From positions 1 to 35,933 of the IMG/VR virus record IMGVR_UViG_3300031240_000026: a DNA stretch of 35,933 nt; one strand, given 5' to 3'. The DNA comes from a virus. The position numbers and the translations under genes were made by a program. This document shows, one piece after another, positions 6,970 through 13,941 of the stretch (its first letter is position 1; each line of letters opens with the position of its first letter). The notes under the pieces were generated by a model. The model was not told the origin of the DNA. It saw only the letters and a list, made by a program, of their open reading frames with translations, and did not search any database.

Positions 6970-7001
6970 CAAAGGTAAGTAAAAGATTTCAATCTACCAA
7001 A
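6970..7001 (-). promoter_or_regulatory. Orphan promoter beside the HNH gene
   Basis: TTTG (6998-7001), 20 nt, TACCTTTG (6970-6977). It reads into a nine-codon frame that ends at the HNH gene, so it has no proper gene. Transcription would run antisense through the HNH gene. Confidence 0.75.
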
Positions 7002-7005
7002 TTTA

Positions 7006-7191
7006 TTATATGATACCACAGTGTTTAAATAATTGTACCACAGCAAATGCAATACAAAAGATAGGTACTACTTTGCCAAGCAATTTTAAGATTAGTTCTA
7101 AAAAATCATTTGGTGCTGTAATCTTCATAAAAAAGATCACAATTGCTATCAGGATAACCGATAGATGATAAATTACATTTGCTGTTTCCAT
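7006..7191 (-). CDS. Small membrane protein (61 aa)
   Basis: Two hydrophobic helices are visible (about residues 7-22, YHLSVILIAIVIFFMKI, and 33-53, LILKLLGKVVPIFCIAFAVVQ, when read through). It ends the six-gene operon begun by the promoter at 8682. Its 3' end runs close to the -33 box of the orphan promoter at 6970. Function unknown. Confidence 0.55.
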   Translation of the reverse strand: METANVIYHLSVILIAIVIFFMKITAPNDFLELILKLLGKVVPIFCIAFAVVQLFKHCGII

Positions 7192-7192
7192 G

Positions 7193-7393
7193 TTATAGAT
7201 GTATTGTTTCTTTTTTCAATGATTTACAGTATTCACATTCTTTCACATGAGCATATCCCACTAGCTTATCGTCTGACTTTCGCATGATTTCATAACGTTG
7301 TATTACTTTCCATGAGTGAGGGCAAGCAGTTAAGTACCAAATCAGCCATATTGCAAATGCAATGATACCAAGTATAATTAAGATTTGTTCCAT
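7193..7393 (-). CDS. Small membrane-anchored Cys protein (66 aa)
   Basis: An N-terminal membrane helix (ILIILGIIAFAIWLIWYL) is followed by a polar domain with a Cys at about 24, a His and a CEYC pair at about 53-56, so a metal site is possible. It starts 2 nt before the stop of the gene upstream in the same operon. Confidence 0.55.
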   Translation of the reverse strand: MEQILIILGIIAFAIWLIWYLTACPHSWKVIQRYEIMRKSDDKLVGYAHVKECEYCKSLKKETIHL

Positions 7394-7395
7394 GT

Positions 7396-7860
7396 TTATT
7401 TCCTTTTACTTGCTAAAAATTCCATAAAGAGATTGATTCTAGCCAAGTCTTTATCAATATGATTAAGGTCTTGTTTATTGATTGCTTGGTTTTTTTCATA
7501 CCATTCACTACTACCAAATGTTTCTCTTAAATACTCAGAGTAAACGCAAATTATATGTTGGATCATTTCTACATTTGGTAGATCAATAACTTTTTCTTTA
7601 AAATATTTTTCAAGATAACCACTATTATAATTATCGGCTACTTGTTTTGTAAGATGTTGGTTTTTTCGTTCTGAGAGGATATATTTGGCTGTTATACTTT
7701 TTAAATCACTTGCATCAACCAATTGATATTTTTCATCTGTAACAAATGGTAAATTGATTTGAGAGTTGGGTACACGATAAAATACGTTACCTTCTTCATC
7801 AACCATTACTTGTAAGACCCAATTACCACTATAAGCGAGTTGATTCTTCATTTGTTTCAT
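7396..7860 (-). CDS. Hypothetical protein (154 aa)
   Basis: A 154-residue soluble protein. The first third is beta-like (NWVLQVMVDEEGNVFYRV) and the rest is helical. The ATG at 7860 forms the ATGA overlap with the gene before it. No catalytic motif noticed. Confidence 0.6.
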   Translation of the reverse strand: MKQMKNQLAYSGNWVLQVMVDEEGNVFYRVPNSQINLPFVTDEKYQLVDASDLKSITAKYILSERKNQHLTKQVADNYNSGYLEKYFKEKVIDLPNVEMIQHIICVYSEYLRETFGSSEWYEKNQAINKQDLNHIDKDLARINLFMEFLASKRK

Positions 7861-8057
7861 TTTATTTTTTTTGTTTTACCGTATTTCCAAATCTTATTAC
7901 ACCATTCTTTAAAACCGTAATCTATTTCAGTGCTAGCATAAGGTTCCATATCTCCAAAATTTTCATACTTGATAATACCTGATACCGATTTTCGACCACC
8001 TTCAAAAGCGTTCTTCAAATCTTCTTCGGTATATTTCTTATCAGTGGTATTTTCCAT
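7857..8057 (-). CDS. Hypothetical protein (66 aa)
   Basis: The start is put at ATG 8057 (MENTTDKKYTEEDLKNAF), one base after the stop of the preceding gene; an extension to 8081 would overlap that gene with no benefit. The YTEEDLKNAFEGGR segment is common in small phage proteins of unknown role. The C terminus is lysine-rich. Confidence 0.6.
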   Translation of the reverse strand: MENTTDKKYTEEDLKNAFEGGRKSVSGIIKYENFGDMEPYASTEIDYGFKEWCNKIWKYGKTKKIK

Positions 8058-8058
8058 T

Positions 8059-8358
8059 TTAATTGTAGAGTATTTTACCAACCCATTTTCGATTTACAAT
8101 GATGTCAGCGTTGTTTTCGCCTGTGGTGTAACCTTTCCTTACCAATTCATTTATTTCAGCTCTAAAGCTAACCGTTGGATGATATGGCAATTGTATTCCA
8201 CCAAATCTACGATTCAATTCAGCACGTATCGGATGCAAGTCTCCCATATTCAATACAAGATTAAAATAATGGAGAATATTTGATAAATGTTGGTGAGATA
8301 ACTCAGACACTTTTATTCGTGTTCCATACCAAGTTCCCCAAATAGTTTCGTTTGTCAT
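8059..8358 (-). CDS. Hypothetical protein (99 aa)
   Basis: A 99-residue basic protein with no signal or metal motif (starts MTNETIWGTWYGTRIKVSEL). The first helix pair includes SHQHLSNILHYFNLVL, and a LHPIRAELNRRFGG stretch lies mid-protein. The second gene of its operon, 1 nt after the upstream stop. Confidence 0.6.
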   Translation of the reverse strand: MTNETIWGTWYGTRIKVSELSHQHLSNILHYFNLVLNMGDLHPIRAELNRRFGGIQLPYHPTVSFRAEINELVRKGYTTGENNADIIVNRKWVGKILYN

Positions 8359-8359
8359 A

Positions 8360-8677
8360 TTAATCTATTTTAACTTCAAAATCAATGTCACATGGCTGAT
8401 CCAATATTAAATAACCAAGACGATTAACATGATGCATACCACTTGAGTAATACATTGTTGGTATTAAAAACCCTTCTTCATCTTCTTCCTCGCCTTCACC
8501 TTCAATGATGGTAACAACACGATGTTCCTTAGCCATTTCGATAACAAAATCCAGTTCTTCACCATAGGTTTCAAACATCTTTCCACTAAAGGAAGCGTTA
8601 TTATCTAAGTGATTGGTAATAGTGTTAAATTTCTCGTAAAATTCGTATTCAGTTAAATTTACTATTTTGTTATCCAT
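8360..8677 (-). CDS. Acidic hypothetical protein (105 aa), leaderless first gene
   Basis: A 105-residue acidic protein with a glutamate/aspartate block in the middle (EGEGEEEDEEG, about 60-70). The ATG at 8677 lies 4 nt from the -7 box of its promoter, so the mRNA is predicted to start at or next to the ATG. It opens a six-gene operon that runs to 7006. Confidence 0.65.
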   Translation of the reverse strand: MDNKIVNLTEYEFYEKFNTITNHLDNNASFSGKMFETYGEELDFVIEMAKEHRVVTIIEGEGEEEDEEGFLIPTMYYSSGMHHVNRLGYLILDQPCDIDFEVKID

Positions 8678-8681
8678 AAGA

Positions 8682-8713
8682 CAAAGGTAAACAATTTATT
8701 TCAAAATAACAAA
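8682..8713 (-). promoter_or_regulatory. Promoter for the 8677-7006 operon
   Basis: TTTG (8710-8713), 20 nt, TACCTTTG (8682-8689), 4 nt to ATG 8677: a leaderless design. The -33 box directly adjoins the stop of the 8714-9205 gene. Confidence 0.85.
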
Positions 8714-9205
8714 TTAATCTAATCTTTTTGTTGCACCATTTGAGTCTGTTACTATCATGTATGGCTTACCACCATTAATTGTTAAGTTTGACTTGGTGTC
8801 ACTGGCTTTATTTCCACGTTTCGTTTTCAATACCAACTCATCATTTTCGTCAAATACAGTAAAAACTAATGGTAACAATGGATTAAAGACATATTTAAAT
8901 CGATCTTCTTTAAAATAGATATTTCTATCAGATTTACCGATTTTGATTGAGGTCTCCTTGTTATAATCAATGTTCAATTCACCTTTACCATTTTTTTTGA
9001 GACCATAAACAGCAAATGATGGCTTCTCTCCTTTTTCATCTTCCCAACTAAAATTAACATCCCACATTACACCATTTTTATCAGTGATTGTATTCCAACT
9101 ATCTTGGATATCACCTTCTTTAAGGTCTACAGTAAACTCTTCATTCAAGTATTTAAACTTAATGATCTTAGTTTCACAATTAAGTATTGCTGTATTATTT
9201 TTCAT
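8714..9205 (-). CDS. Hypothetical beta-rich protein (163 aa)
   Basis: A single-gene transcription unit: promoter at 9231-9262, leader of about 20 nt, ATG 9205, TAA at 8714 directly adjoining the -33 box of the next promoter. The 163 residues alternate polar and hydrophobic as in a beta sandwich. No similarity recognised. Confidence 0.65.
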   Translation of the reverse strand: MKNNTAILNCETKIIKFKYLNEEFTVDLKEGDIQDSWNTITDKNGVMWDVNFSWEDEKGEKPSFAVYGLKKNGKGELNIDYNKETSIKIGKSDRNIYFKEDRFKYVFNPLLPLVFTVFDENDELVLKTKRGNKASDTKSNLTINGGKPYMIVTDSNGATKRLD

Positions 9206-9230
9206 GGCTGTTTAGTTTATTAGTGTGAAG

Positions 9231-9262
9231 CAAAGGTAAGTAAAACTTTTCAATCCACCAAA
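9231..9262 (-). promoter_or_regulatory. Promoter for the 8714-9205 gene
   Basis: TTTG (9259-9262), 20 nt, TACCTTTG (9231-9238). The leader is about 20 nt. The -33 box lies in the loop of a short hairpin that ends the previous operon. Confidence 0.85.
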
Positions 9263-9273
9263 TTTATCGTGGA
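9254..9273 (-). terminator. Short hairpin at the end of the 10221-9264 operon
   Basis: A 5-bp stem TCCAC/GTGGA with a 10-nt loop that contains both the TAA stop of the upstream gene and the -33 TTTG of the next promoter. A T-rich tract follows. Weak as a terminator by itself. Confidence 0.45.
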
Positions 9274-9617
9274 GAAAAACGCTTATCATCAACAAATAAA
9301 ATTACATCATGCTTATTATTTTCTTTATCACTCCCTTCAGGTAAATGATAAATCATCACATTCAATCCTTTTTCAAATATACTCTGTGCTATTTCAAATA
9401 CCTTATCATAAGGGATATAGGAGTTATGATCATAACCAGTAATTGATTTAAAATCTTGCCCTGCAAAATTATAAATACTGGCTTTTTTATCAGCACATGC
9501 AATAACTTTATTCTTCGGTTCATATAAACCAATAATCTTATCCACAGCAAATCCAACACTCTGTGGATTGACTAGTACCAGTGTTTCCCGTATAGCTTTT
9601 TCTATTGCTTTTCTCAT
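9264..9617 (-). CDS. Hypothetical protein (117 aa)
   Basis: A 117-residue alpha/beta protein, last gene of a three-gene operon. The stop codon sits in the loop of a short hairpin that also holds the -33 TTTG of the following promoter. Start overlaps the previous gene by 4 nt. Function unknown. Confidence 0.65.
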   Translation of the reverse strand: MRKAIEKAIRETLVLVNPQSVGFAVDKIIGLYEPKNKVIACADKKASIYNFAGQDFKSITGYDHNSYIPYDKVFEIAQSIFEKGLNVMIYHLPEGSDKENNKHDVILFVDDKRFSPR

Positions 9618-9898
9618 GATGTTATTTCTCCTTTACAATGTGGACATAAGCAAATGGTTAAAACTTTTCCAGTCTCTTGTTTCCTAGCAATCAATCTTTC
9701 AGGTGGTAATCCACAATTCAACAAATGTGGCGACTTCTCATATCTTCCATGTAACATTCTAACAAGACCTGTTTTCTCATCCTTATCAATTCGATCAACA
9801 GTAAATTTATCATCTGCTATGATTTTGGTAAAGTATGTCTCACCAACTTCAAATGGTAAATCAACAGTTTCAGGTTTAGTATTACAAATGAGTTTCAT
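9614..9898 (-). CDS. Hypothetical protein with CPHC pair (94 aa)
   Basis: Ninety-four residues that look beta-rich in the first half. The C terminus has CLCPHCKG, a single CxxC with a neighbouring Cys and a Cys further upstream (NCGLPP), which could complete a metal site. Middle gene of a three-gene operon, sharing one base with its upstream neighbour's stop. Confidence 0.6.
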   Translation of the reverse strand: MKLICNTKPETVDLPFEVGETYFTKIIADDKFTVDRIDKDEKTGLVRMLHGRYEKSPHLLNCGLPPERLIARKQETGKVLTICLCPHCKGEITS

Positions 9899-10221
9899 CA
9901 GTTCAATCCAAATACTTGGACACCTTTAAGATTGGTGGATTTTTCAAAATTGATTCGCTTTTCAAAACACTTTGTTTCATGAGCCATCAATGCTTCTTCA
10001 ACAGTTTTGATATTGCGATTCAAAAAACCTAGTTGTTGTTCTAGGGTAATAACTTCCAGTATCTTCTTATCAAAATCAACTGGCATCACCATTAAATCCT
10101 TCTTGCATGATTCTAATTCAGCTTTAATTTCACGTAACTCATTAATAAACTGCCACGTTTGTGAGTGGTTTAGGTTATTAAACACATCAGCTAAATTCAA
10201 TAGGGTTGGATTAATTTTCAT
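9898..10221 (-). CDS. Coiled-coil hypothetical protein (107 aa), leaderless first gene
   Basis: A 107-residue, mostly helical protein with long heptad-like stretches (about residues 20-90, e.g. INELREIKAELESC and EVITLEQQLGFLNRNI). The ATG at 10221 is 4 nt from the -7 box (TACCTTTA), so it should be translated from a leaderless message. First gene of a three-gene operon. Confidence 0.65.
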   Translation of the reverse strand: MKINPTLLNLADVFNNLNHSQTWQFINELREIKAELESCKKDLMVMPVDFDKKILEVITLEQQLGFLNRNIKTVEEALMAHETKCFEKRINFEKSTNLKGVQVFGLN

Positions 10222-10225
10222 GGGA

Positions 10226-10257
10226 TAAAGGTAAACAAAATATCTGAGATAACCAAA
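10226..10257 (-). promoter_or_regulatory. Promoter for the 10221-9264 operon
   Basis: TTTG (10254-10257), 20 nt, TACCTTTA (10226-10233), 4 nt to ATG 10221, so the mRNA should be leaderless. Only the last base of the -7 box differs from TACCTTTG. Confidence 0.8.
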
Positions 10258-10259
10258 TA

Positions 10260-10718
10260 TTAAAACTCTTCTGATACAAATTCCATTTCAATATCCAAAT
10301 AATCTTTGCAGATTTCTTCTGCATCAATTCCGATCACTTCATCTTCAACATAGTAATAAATGGATTGATCAATTGCTTCTTCAGCATCACCAAGTGTTCC
10401 TTCATATTCATCATTGATCCCAATTGCTTCTGATAGTGATTCACTTGCAATTGTAATTGTATGTTCAACACCTTCCATTATAACATTAAAAGTACGGACA
10501 GGATACTCTTTACCATTATACTTGATGCTGTCAGTTTGACGAGCAATAAAAATGTCTTCACCAGTTGGTGTTTCAGCAAGTGCAATCCAACTCATGTCAA
10601 ATAGATGAGAGGCAATCAAGCCTTTTTCAGTTGCTACTTTGTGGATAGTATCAATGTTGATACCTGTACGGATATCCTTAAGGATATCACTGTTGTTGTC
10701 GTGGAGTACGATTATCAT
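10260..10718 (-). CDS. Acidic hypothetical protein (152 aa)
   Basis: A strongly acidic 152-residue protein (C-terminal 60 residues are rich in Asp and Glu). Single gene between its promoter (10743-10774) and the next one. Its ATG is preceded by the shared leader sequence AACCAATAGCC. The charge pattern could suit a DNA mimic, but nothing specific supports this. Confidence 0.65.
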   Translation of the reverse strand: MIIVLHDNNSDILKDIRTGINIDTIHKVATEKGLIASHLFDMSWIALAETPTGEDIFIARQTDSIKYNGKEYPVRTFNVIMEGVEHTITIASESLSEAIGINDEYEGTLGDAEEAIDQSIYYYVEDEVIGIDAEEICKDYLDIEMEFVSEEF

Positions 10719-10742
10719 GGCTATTGGTTTTTTGGTATGGTG

Positions 10743-10774
10743 TAAAGGTAATAAAAAGAAATGAGACTACCAAA
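10743..10774 (-). promoter_or_regulatory. Promoter for the 10260-10718 gene
   Basis: TTTG (10771-10774), 20 nt, TACCTTTA (10743-10750). A leader of about 20 nt carries the shared AACCAATAGCC sequence before ATG. Confidence 0.8.
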
Positions 10775-10787
10775 TAAATAACTAGAT

Positions 10788-11000
10788 TTATTCTATTTTA
10801 ATCCATTCAAGATGCCAATATTCAGCATCAGGATGTGCAACAAATATTGGATAGCTTCTTGTTCTTCCTTCTTTTTTCAATCGTTTTAATTCTCGTTTTA
10901 AACCAATAATACCTTCTCTATTTCCCATAATCAATTCTTTTTTATTTATTCTATGTTTAAGGTCTTCTATTGTTATTGGATTATGTTCAGTGCTTCGCAT
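10788..11000 (-). CDS. Small basic hypothetical protein (70 aa)
   Basis: Seventy residues, rich in Lys/Arg in its centre (IIGLKRELKRLKKEGRTRSY), with a Trp/His-containing end. It is second in the operon after the membrane protein at 11012, 11 nt downstream of that gene's stop. Function unknown. Confidence 0.6.
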   Translation of the reverse strand: MRSTEHNPITIEDLKHRINKKELIMGNREGIIGLKRELKRLKKEGRTRSYPIFVAHPDAEYWHLEWIKIE

Positions 11001-11011
11001 TTTAATTATAT

Positions 11012-11725
11012 TTAGTTTCCAAACTCTTTTTGCAAGCTATCAAAATGTGCATCTCGTGCTTCTTTGGTTGGATAATTGCCAATAGCATCACGATCTTCTT
11101 GTTCTTTTTGATCCTTCTTTTGCGCTTCAACATTTTCAATATTGGACTCAACCCACCCCTTATGCTTTTTAGTTACACTCACACCTACACTAAATCCAAT
11201 CAATCCAATGATAAAGATAATCACAGCAAACCCAATCAATCGTTTAGTAAGCTGTCCATTCAAATTAGTTCGCTCTGTTGTTGTCAAGTACTGAGCATCT
11301 AACTCATTGATATCCTTAACTGGTGAGTTGATGATACCATAGATGGTTCCTCCAAACAAGATCAAGATAAGACTAATCAGTAATGATGCAGTATTAATAC
11401 TGACTAGTAAATTGATTGTAGGTTCAGTAAAAAAGATATTGATCGCTGATATTGTGATCCAACCATTGTGGCAATCCAACAAAAAATAACCACTGATTAA
11501 TGCTGAGAGGATAAATCCCATATTAAGCCTACCATTAAAGGCTAAAAGGCTAAACAATAATATAACTGGGGATGCAATTGATGATGTGATGAGACCGACC
11601 ACCAATCCAACCAACAAACCAGTTGTTTGCATATTGGAGATAGTGTTAAAATCCCATTGGGCAACACTAAAACTACTACCATCACTGTTTCTCCCTTTGA
11701 GTATGCTTCTTGGTGTAATATTCAT
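11012..11725 (-). CDS. Polytopic membrane protein (237 aa)
   Basis: About five or six hydrophobic helices are visible between residues 32 and 190 (e.g. TGLLVGLVVGLITSSIA, LLISLILILFGGTIYGII, RLIGFAVIIFIIGLIGFSVG). The C-terminal 50 residues are soluble, charged and probably helical, with an acidic/basic coiled-coil-like stretch. Its own promoter (11749-11780) and a short leader precede it. The function is not apparent; it could be an envelope or exclusion protein. Confidence 0.65.
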   Translation of the reverse strand: MNITPRSILKGRNSDGSSFSVAQWDFNTISNMQTTGLLVGLVVGLITSSIASPVILLFSLLAFNGRLNMGFILSALISGYFLLDCHNGWITISAINIFFTEPTINLLVSINTASLLISLILILFGGTIYGIINSPVKDINELDAQYLTTTERTNLNGQLTKRLIGFAVIIFIIGLIGFSVGVSVTKKHKGWVESNIENVEAQKKDQKEQEDRDAIGNYPTKEARDAHFDSLQKEFGN

Positions 11726-11748
11726 GATTAGTGTTTTTGATTATGATC

Positions 11749-11780
11749 CAAAGGTAAACAAAAAAAACGAAACCACCAAA
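11749..11780 (-). promoter_or_regulatory. Promoter for the 11725-10788 operon
   Basis: TTTG (11777-11780), 20 nt, TACCTTTG (11749-11756), leader about 19 nt. The -33 box is in the loop of the upstream terminator and the terminator T-run is in the 20-nt spacer. Confidence 0.85.
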
Positions 11781-11791
11781 TTACTGGTGGT
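11770..11791 (-). terminator. Rho-independent terminator after the 11801-12100 gene
   Basis: Stem AACCACC/GGTGGTT (7 bp), 8-nt loop, then a T-run on the minus strand (11761-11766). Its loop holds the -33 TTTG of the next promoter. Confidence 0.8.
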
Positions 11792-11800
11792 TTTATTTTA

Positions 11801-12100
11801 TTATTTTTTAGCACCAAAAAATTCATTGGATGCATTAATCACCCACATTGGTACATCTTCCCAATCACTATCCAATTCTTCTGCTCTTTTTCGCAAAAAC
11901 TTCTCAAGTGGAGTAGCATTAACTTGTTCCACATTTAGTGTCGATAAACACTGTTCGACTACTAAATTCCATGTACCACTTGGATCAGATTCTTGCTCTG
12001 ATGGATACATTTCAAGTACTTCATTGATTTGGGCTTCAGTTGGTTTATAACCTAATTGGTTCGCAACTTGTAATACATCTTCTCTAGATATTTTTGTCAT
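11801..12100 (-). CDS. Hypothetical protein (99 aa)
   Basis: The start is set at ATG 12100 (MTKISREDVLQVANQLGY), because the promoter -7 box at 12124-12131 lies inside any longer version and the usual AACCAATAGCC leader precedes this ATG. The central segment TWNLVVEQCLSTL is a pattern I associate with small phage proteins of unknown role. A strong terminator follows the stop. Confidence 0.65.
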   Translation of the reverse strand: MTKISREDVLQVANQLGYKPTEAQINEVLEMYPSEQESDPSGTWNLVVEQCLSTLNVEQVNATPLEKFLRKRAEELDSDWEDVPMWVINASNEFFGAKK

Positions 12101-12123
12101 GGCTATTGGTTTTTGGTATGATG

Positions 12124-12155
12124 TAAAGGTAGATATTATAATTGATAAATGCAAA
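12124..12155 (-). promoter_or_regulatory. Promoter for the 11801-12100 gene
   Basis: TTTG (12152-12155), 20 nt, TACCTTTA (12124-12131), AACCAATAGCC leader. The stop of the 12156-12686 gene directly adjoins the -33 box. This also fixes the start of the gene at 12100. Confidence 0.85.
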
Positions 12156-12170
12156 TTATAGATCAATTAT
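12138..12170 (-). terminator. Inverted repeat around the 12156 stop and -33 box
   Basis: Perfect 9-bp stem ATAATTGAT/ATCAATTAT (12138-12146 and 12162-12170) with a 15-nt loop holding the -33 TTTG and the TAA of the 12156-12686 gene. No strong T-run follows, so it may be a regulatory IR or a weak terminator. Confidence 0.45.
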
Positions 12171-12686
12171 TTTCCAGTATTTTTTATTGCGTTTTAAGGT
12201 AAATTTAGCAGGGGATTCATCCCAATCCAAAAATTTTTGGATTCCTTTTTTCACATCACCTTCACTAAATTCAAGATTAATTTTAACCTTGTCATACATT
12301 TCTCCACTTACAACGTCAGCTTTTGCATATTCACTCACCAATTGAGCATATACTTCCTCAGATCGATCACCATCAATATCAAAACTTGATTGACATTTAG
12401 GGCAAGTGCAATGCTTACCAAGAGCATCTGTGTGAGTATTTAATTTGGTTGAGATAAAATCAAACCCACAATTAAGGCAAACTACTTCAGCTCCATCAAA
12501 TTCAGGATCATAAGGACACTCAGTATCATCTTCAATTGAGGTAATATTTTCACCAACTTCTCGGTTATCTAAGCTTGCTTGTAATTTTGGATATGTAGCT
12601 TCGATGATTTGATCTTCTGTTGCCTCACTATCAATGATGATTCTCACCATTAAAGATACTTCAACAAGTTTTGCAATTTTTGTCAT
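12156..12686 (-). CDS. Zinc-ribbon protein (176 aa)
   Basis: Cysteine pairs CLNC (about residue 72-75) and CPKC (about 95-98) with further Cys/His nearby (HCTC) look like one or two zinc ribbons in the middle of the protein. The N-terminal 60 residues are acidic and the C terminus is basic (LKRNKKYWKI). Nucleic-acid binding is plausible. The leader holds a small inverted repeat, and the TAA abuts the next -33 box. Confidence 0.65.
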   Translation of the reverse strand: MTKIAKLVEVSLMVRIIIDSEATEDQIIEATYPKLQASLDNREVGENITSIEDDTECPYDPEFDGAEVVCLNCGFDFISTKLNTHTDALGKHCTCPKCQSSFDIDGDRSEEVYAQLVSEYAKADVVSGEMYDKVKINLEFSEGDVKKGIQKFLDWDESPAKFTLKRNKKYWKIIDL

Positions 12687-12728
12687 GGCTGTTTGGTTTT
12701 ATGTAACTGATTAGGTTACTGGTTAAGG

Positions 12729-12760
12729 CAAAGGTAGAAAAAAAAAGTCGATCTACCAAA
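12729..12760 (-). promoter_or_regulatory. Promoter for the 12156-12686 gene
   Basis: TTTG (12757-12760), 20 nt, TACCTTTG (12729-12736). The -33 box is the loop of a long terminator hairpin. The leader of about 38 nt has a GTAAC/GTTAC inverted repeat (12703-12719). Confidence 0.85.
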
Positions 12761-12778
12761 TTATAGACCGACTTTTTT
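12741..12778 (-). terminator. Strong terminator after the 12792-13130 gene
   Basis: A stem of about 15 bp (AAAAAAGTCG with CGACTTTTTT outermost, then GTCTA/TAGAT including one G-T pair), 8-nt loop TAATTTGG holding the -33 TTTG of the next promoter, and a T-rich 3' side. Confidence 0.85.
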
Positions 12779-12791
12779 AAAATTATTTTTT

Positions 12792-13130
12792 TTACTTTTT
12801 GATCTTCACAATCCATTCAACTGACATCTCACCAAAGTTGACCAATTTAGTATCAACATTGTGGAGACACAACAGTTTTTTGTATGCGTCAAGATACTTT
12901 GGTTTCAAATCACTTACACCCCAACCAGTAGTACTGACGTTTGCTTTGTGATGACTACGGTTTGTTGTAAATACAACAACACTCTTATCACCATTCTTAG
13001 TTGCAGTCTTGATAACGGCTAGCATTTTATCCAGTTCTTTATTGCCACTGGATTTTACAGAAGTAGTCTTTGCTACTGCCTTTTTGGTAGCCACTTTTTT
13101 AGAATTTGCTTTTTTAATCGTTTTTGCCAT
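12792..13130 (-). CDS. Small protein with Lys/Ala-rich tail (112 aa)
   Basis: I start it at ATG 13130 (MAKTIKKANSKK); the in-frame extension upstream crosses the promoter. Residues 2-30 are Lys/Ala/Thr/Ser-rich (VATKKAVAKTTSVK), like the tails of bacterial histone-H1-like proteins, and probably bind nucleic acid. The rest is a small alpha/beta domain (about 35-112). Single-gene unit ended by a strong terminator at 12741-12778. Confidence 0.65.
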   Translation of the reverse strand: MAKTIKKANSKKVATKKAVAKTTSVKSSGNKELDKMLAVIKTATKNGDKSVVVFTTNRSHHKANVSTTGWGVSDLKPKYLDAYKKLLCLHNVDTKLVNFGEMSVEWIVKIKK

Positions 13131-13163
13131 TTTAGTTTTTATTAATGAATATCTATTGCCTAA

Positions 13164-13195
13164 CAAAGGTAAGGAAAAAATACCATACATCCAAA
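13164..13195 (-). promoter_or_regulatory. Promoter for the 12792-13130 gene
   Basis: TTTG (13192-13195), 20 nt, TACCTTTG (13164-13171), leader of about 29 nt. It fixes the start at 13130. Confidence 0.85.
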
Positions 13196-13201
13196 TTTAT
13201 C

Positions 13202-13789
13202 TTATTTTTTCTTAAGTATCATTTTTAACTTGTTCTTCACCAGTGTAATGGTTGATCGAATTTCACGATAATCTTCATCTGTGAGCGTGTTTTTATCAGT
13301 AAGCATATCTTTTATCAATCTAGCATTTAAGTTCACGTAAACGTTCTTTAAATCGTTTAGGGCTAATGCTGTTATCTGAGCATTGGTTGGTTTACCACCT
13401 TGCTTCTGAATATCTTTTTGAATTAAAGCTTTTCCATATCTTCTTGGTAAAACTTTTTCTTTTTTTGTTGTCTTATTAATTTGAACTTCTTCAATGATTA
13501 CTGGAATATCATCTAGAACTTTAATCGTTTTACCAATGGATTGTGCTAGATTGGTATACTTGTTTATAAGATCGGTTTTAGTTAATATTACCTTATCAAA
13601 TAAAGTTCTCATTAGTGATTTTGTATTATCACTTAGTTTATTTTCCTTTGCTAGAGTTCTTAAGACATTGAAAGATAGGTTTATCTCTTCTTTGAAGATG
13701 GTAGATAAATCTTCATCTTTCTCAATAACACCTAAAGTAATAAGTTCATCATACTCTAGTTCTTTCAATTTTTTTACTTCTGTCGCCAT
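13202..13789 (-). CDS. Helical hypothetical protein (195 aa)
   Basis: The start at ATG 13789 (MATEVKKLKELEYDEL) follows a -7 box (TAGATTTG at 13795-13802) by 5 nt, so I exclude an earlier in-frame start. The product is almost all helical and highly charged, with no cysteines and a lysine-rich end. Function unknown. Confidence 0.6.
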   Translation of the reverse strand: MATEVKKLKELEYDELITLGVIEKDEDLSTIFKEEINLSFNVLRTLAKENKLSDNTKSLMRTLFDKVILTKTDLINKYTNLAQSIGKTIKVLDDIPVIIEEVQINKTTKKEKVLPRRYGKALIQKDIQKQGGKPTNAQITALALNDLKNVYVNLNARLIKDMLTDKNTLTDEDYREIRSTITLVKNKLKMILKKK

Positions 13790-13794
13790 ATTTA

Positions 13795-13826
13795 CAAATC
13801 TACGAAAATGTTTCAATAACACCAAG
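13795..13826 (-). promoter_or_regulatory. Promoter for the 13202-13789 gene
   Basis: CTTG (13823-13826), 20 nt, TAGATTTG (13795-13802), 5 nt to ATG 13789. The nn of TAnnTTTG differs from the CC of the others and the -33 has one mismatch, but the spacing is exact. Confidence 0.65.
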
Positions 13827-13841
13827 TGATTTTTATCTTAA

Positions 13842-13849
13842 TATATTTG
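13842..13849 (+). promoter_or_regulatory. Plus-strand -7 box for the mini-gene
   Basis: TATATTTG, a perfect TAnnTTTG, lies 11 nt before ATG 13861. No clear TTTG is at the expected -33 distance. It forms a divergent arrangement with the promoter of the 13202-13789 gene. Confidence 0.45.
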
Positions 13850-13860
13850 GTTAAGTCAAA

Positions 13861-13941
13861 ATGATTCATTACCTTTACTTCAATAATCAAACCTGTGGTC
13901 TAACCAACTACATTGAAGCCATGCGACCCAACCACTGTTAA
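13861..13941 (+). CDS. Possible 26-aa mini-protein on the plus strand
   Basis: The 26-codon frame (MIHYLYFNNQTCGLT, then NYIEAMRPNHC) runs against all neighbours. A perfect -7 box TATATTTG sits 11 nt before its ATG and a stem-loop with a T-rich tail follows, its loop containing the TAA. Promoter, frame and terminator line up, which is unusual for a chance ORF. The -33 box is weak and no homology is known to me, so the alternative is a short non-coding RNA. Confidence 0.4.
   Translation: MIHYLYFNNQTCGLTNYIEAMRPNHC

Noticed and set aside
11586-12050. 154-codon plus-strand open frame
   Set aside because: It runs opposite two well-supported minus-strand genes, a terminator and a promoter; composition is that of an antisense shadow.
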